A DNA stretch of 6,709 nt, taken from positions 1-6,709 of the forward strand of contig JAISNF010000054.1 of NCBI GenBank assembly GCA_031276415.1, in the 5' to 3' direction. Below the pieces are notes generated by a model. It ran no database searches. It saw only the letters and a list, made by a program, of their open reading frames with translations, and was not told the DNA's origin. The first letter of the stretch is position 1. Every line of letters starts with the position of its first letter. Both the position numbers and the translations under genes were made by a program. This DNA comes from Planctomycetaceae bacterium. GTDB taxonomy: Bacteria; Planctomycetota; Planctomycetia; Pirellulales; Thermoguttaceae. Below are positions 5,227 to 6,709 of the stretch, one piece after another.

Positions 5227-6252
5227 ATGTCTGCGCCGAAAGTTTCAATTATTGTACCGGTTTGGAATGTTGAGAAATATTTACATCGTTCTTTAGGTAG
5301 TCTTTGCGGACAGACGCTCAGGGAAATTGAGATAATTACGATCAATGATTCTTCACCCGACAATTCATTGTCTATTCAACGTGATTATGCGGCAAAAGAT
5401 AATCGTGTTAAAGTGATTACTTTCACAGAAAATCGCGGCGTTTCTGCTGCACGAAATGCCGGACTTGATGTAGCGGAAGGCGAGTATCTTGGTTTTGTTG
5501 ATCCTGATGATGCGGTAGAACCGAAATTTTACGAAACATTATATCGTAAAGCCAAAGATCGCGGCGCTGATATTGTGAACGGAAATCGGAAACAATTTGA
5601 TTACGACGGTAATGAAATTATTGGAGTTCCCAATTATCATGTCCGGTTTTGGGAAGCGCAAATACTTGGAACATTTTGGACTGGAATTTATCGGACGAGT
5701 CTTATTCGCAACAATAACATCCGTTTTCCCGAAGATTTGACAATGGCGGAAGACCTTGTTTTTCTTTATCACGCAATGTTCAAGGCGAATAAGATTCTTT
5801 CATCGGATTTTGTTTACTATCATTATTATCGTCGTCCTGATAGTGCTTACACTGAAAATTCCGGTTTAAACCAAATGCAGATTGAAGCGGGCATGAAAAC
5901 GCTTGCATTGGTTGCGGCGAATTTTACTCAAGCCTATTTAGATAACGTTATATCGGGTAATATTTATGATAACTTTACGTACAAATTTCTTGCAAAATCT
6001 ATCATGTTTGCGACCGGCACTGATGATACGATTCTAAAACATAAATGCGTCAAAGCGGTTTTCAATATTTATGAACAATGTGTTCGTAAAGAATATTTGC
6101 TTGATCGTTTGTACGGAGATAATTACAACACTTATCTTTCTTTAAAAGCAAACGACGAAAAATCGTTGACAAGATTTCTCGTAGAAAATGCGAGTATTGA
6201 CGATATTGCCGCCAGCGATGACGCCTTGCCGACTGTCTATTTAGAACGATAA
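5227..6252 (+). CDS. Family 2 glycosyltransferase, second copy
   Basis: The gene encodes 341 residues. Motifs are SIIVPVWN (7-14), NDSSPDNS (40-47), NRGVSAARNAGLD (69-81), the DxD-type VDPDD (91-95) and AEDLVF (174-179), which holds the likely catalytic acidic pair. YYHYYRRPDSAY (197-208) parallels YYYYFQRPDSLI in the upstream enzyme, so the two belong to the same subgroup, though they are clearly diverged paralogues. There is no transmembrane segment, so it is probably a cytosolic or peripheral enzyme adding a sugar to a surface polysaccharide or glycoprotein glycan. The start has no recognisable Shine-Dalgarno (TTGATATTCGAAAATG), yet the motif position shows the ATG is right. The C-terminal ~100 residues beyond the catalytic domain are not recognised. 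Substrates cannot be predicted. Confidence 0.94.
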   Translation: MSAPKVSIIVPVWNVEKYLHRSLGSLCGQTLREIEIITINDSSPDNSLSIQRDYAAKDNRVKVITFTENRGVSAARNAGLDVAEGEYLGFVDPDDAVEPKFYETLYRKAKDRGADIVNGNRKQFDYDGNEIIGVPNYHVRFWEAQILGTFWTGIYRTSLIRNNNIRFPEDLTMAEDLVFLYHAMFKANKILSSDFVYYHYYRRPDSAYTENSGLNQMQIEAGMKTLALVAANFTQAYLDNVISGNIYDNFTYKFLAKSIMFATGTDDTILKHKCVKAVFNIYEQCVRKEYLLDRLYGDNYNTYLSLKANDEKSLTRFLVENASIDDIAASDDALPTVYLER

Positions 6253-6320
6253 TTGAAAAAAACAACTTCTGCAACTTTTGCACATTCCACTCAACATGAC
6301 GATATTGAAAGCAAAACCAA

Positions 6321-6345
6321 TGCGATAAAATTGAATAAGAAAAAT
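6321..6345. repeat. 25-bp direct repeat, left copy
   Basis: The 25 bases starting TGCGATAAAATTGAATAAG are identical to 6435-6459, offset by 114 nt. The repeat pair encloses the palindrome at 6347-6371. The second copy ends 8 nt before the RhuM start. It could be a recombination duplication or a pair of regulatory sites. Confidence 0.85.
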
Positions 6346-6346
6346 C

Positions 6347-6371
6347 AACATGTGCAAAAATTGCACATGTT
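6347..6371. promoter_or_regulatory. Perfect 11-bp palindrome with TGTGCA/TGCACA core
   Basis: AACATGTGCAA (6347-6357) and TTGCACATGTT (6361-6371) pair perfectly around AAA. The symmetry fits either an operator for a dimeric regulator or an RNA hairpin about 100 nt before RhuM. The same core recurs inside the RhuM coding region (6652-6676), and a TGCACA half-site lies at 6279-6284. Confidence 0.6.
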
Positions 6372-6434
6372 CAAAGTAAGGACAGATGCATTTTTGTTTC
6401 GAGAAGATGCTTTTTCAAAAAACATTTCTACATT

Positions 6435-6459
6435 TGCGATAAAATTGAATAAGAAAAAT
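6435..6459. repeat. 25-bp direct repeat, right copy
   Basis: This is an exact copy of 6321-6345, placed immediately upstream of the RhuM initiation region. No strong Shine-Dalgarno follows it (TTGAGCAATATG). Confidence 0.85.
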
Positions 6460-6467
6460 TGAGCAAT

Positions 6468-6709
6468 ATGAATAAAGGCGAAATCATCATTTATCAAACG
6501 CCAAACGGCGAAACACAGTTAGATGTGCGTTTGGAAGAGGAAACTGTGTGGCTGACACAGGCACAGATGGTTCTTCTTTTTGAAAGAGACAGAACCGTTA
6601 TAACCAAGCATATCAACAATATTTTTGATGAAAAAGAACTTGATGAAAAAAGCAATGTGCATTTTTTGCACATTGCAAATTCGGACAAACCGGTTAAGAT
6701 ATACAGTCT
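6468..6709 (+). CDS. RhuM-family protein, N-terminal part (runs off window)
   Basis: The first 80 complete codons of a gene cut by the window edge. It reads MNKGEIIIYQTPNGETQLDV, then VRLEEETVWLTQAQMVLLF, RDRTVITKHINNIF and NSDKPVKIYS. This order matches the start of RhuM (named as a Salmonella pathogenicity-island protein; Virulence_RhuM family, usually about 330 residues). The WLTQAQMxxLFxRDRTVITKHI block looks like a helix-turn-helix, so DNA binding is plausible. The biochemical role of the family is not established. RhuM genes are common in mobile and defence-linked regions of gut bacteria. NVHFLHIA stands where relatives usually have a NVQxxHIA-like stretch, and that segment coincides with an in-gene palindrome (6652-6676). 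Confidence 0.9.
   Translation, partial: MNKGEIIIYQTPNGETQLDVRLEEETVWLTQAQMVLLFERDRTVITKHINNIFDEKELDEKSNVHFLHIANSDKPVKIYS
6652..6676. repeat. Perfect 10-bp palindrome inside RhuM coding region
   Basis: GCAATGTGCA (6652-6661) and TGCACATTGC (6667-6676) flank five T. The stem uses the same TGTGCA/TGCACA core as the leader palindrome at 6347-6371, although the surrounding bases differ. It could form an mRNA hairpin or bind the same factor. Confidence 0.65.

Noticed and set aside
6253..6462. 69-codon TTG-started frame before RhuM
   Set aside because: It has a weak start, no ribosome-binding site, and spans the two 25-bp repeats and the palindrome. The AIKLNKKN repeat in it is just the translated direct repeat. 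Better treated as leader DNA.

Overview
The window is AT-rich bacterial DNA. It looks like an accessory, repeat-littered chromosomal segment with one housekeeping gene (metK) in the middle. The MetK N-terminus reads SMGHPDK where E. coli has SEGHPDK; I associate the Met form with Planctomycetota and relatives. A NapH/NapG-like iron-sulfur protein, GT2 pairs, RhuM and decayed toxin-antitoxin genes also fit an anaerobic, host- or sediment-associated bacterium of that broad (PVC-like) kind. This assignment is a low-confidence inference.

Layout, left half. The last codons of an unidentified plus-strand gene (to 68) meet a minus-strand gene (197-1363) head-on across a nested palindromic repeat (70-192). 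The minus-strand gene encodes a membrane protein in which a NapH-like part with two CxxxCP sites is fused to a NapG-like part with four [4Fe-4S] cluster sites. A Tat-like RRHFL motif sits at the junction. A second copy of the palindromic repeat lies at 1699-1806, so the gene is bracketed by the pair. A different inverted element, built on CACAGAG tandem units, lies between them at 1444-1617. An intact metK (1970-3133) follows, with a plausible sigma-70 promoter, a small leader hairpin, a strong Shine-Dalgarno and a GTG start.

Layout, right half. After metK come a short tandem repeat and a perfect 19-bp inverted repeat (3217-3310). Next is a broken MNT/HEPN (type VII-like) toxin-antitoxin pair. 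The nucleotidyltransferase is split by a one-base shift in a T run, and the HEPN partner by a shift in a run of ten T plus further decay. Two family-2 glycosyltransferases in the same orientation follow (4052-4999 and 5227-6252), separated by a possible fragment of a STAS-domain gene and a terminator-like hairpin. The window ends inside a RhuM-family gene whose leader holds a 25-bp direct repeat and a perfect TGTGCA/TGCACA palindrome. A second palindrome using the same core lies inside the RhuM reading frame.

How the genes relate. I see no single operon or pathway. The two glycosyltransferases probably act in one surface-glycan or polysaccharide process. MNT/HEPN and RhuM are typical mobile or defence-associated baggage. 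The polyferredoxin would pass electrons from the membrane quinol pool to an unseen acceptor. No complete new system is evident. The items most worth checking are the NapH-NapG fusion, the homopolymer-broken toxin-antitoxin pair, the paired nested palindromes and the RhuM leader.
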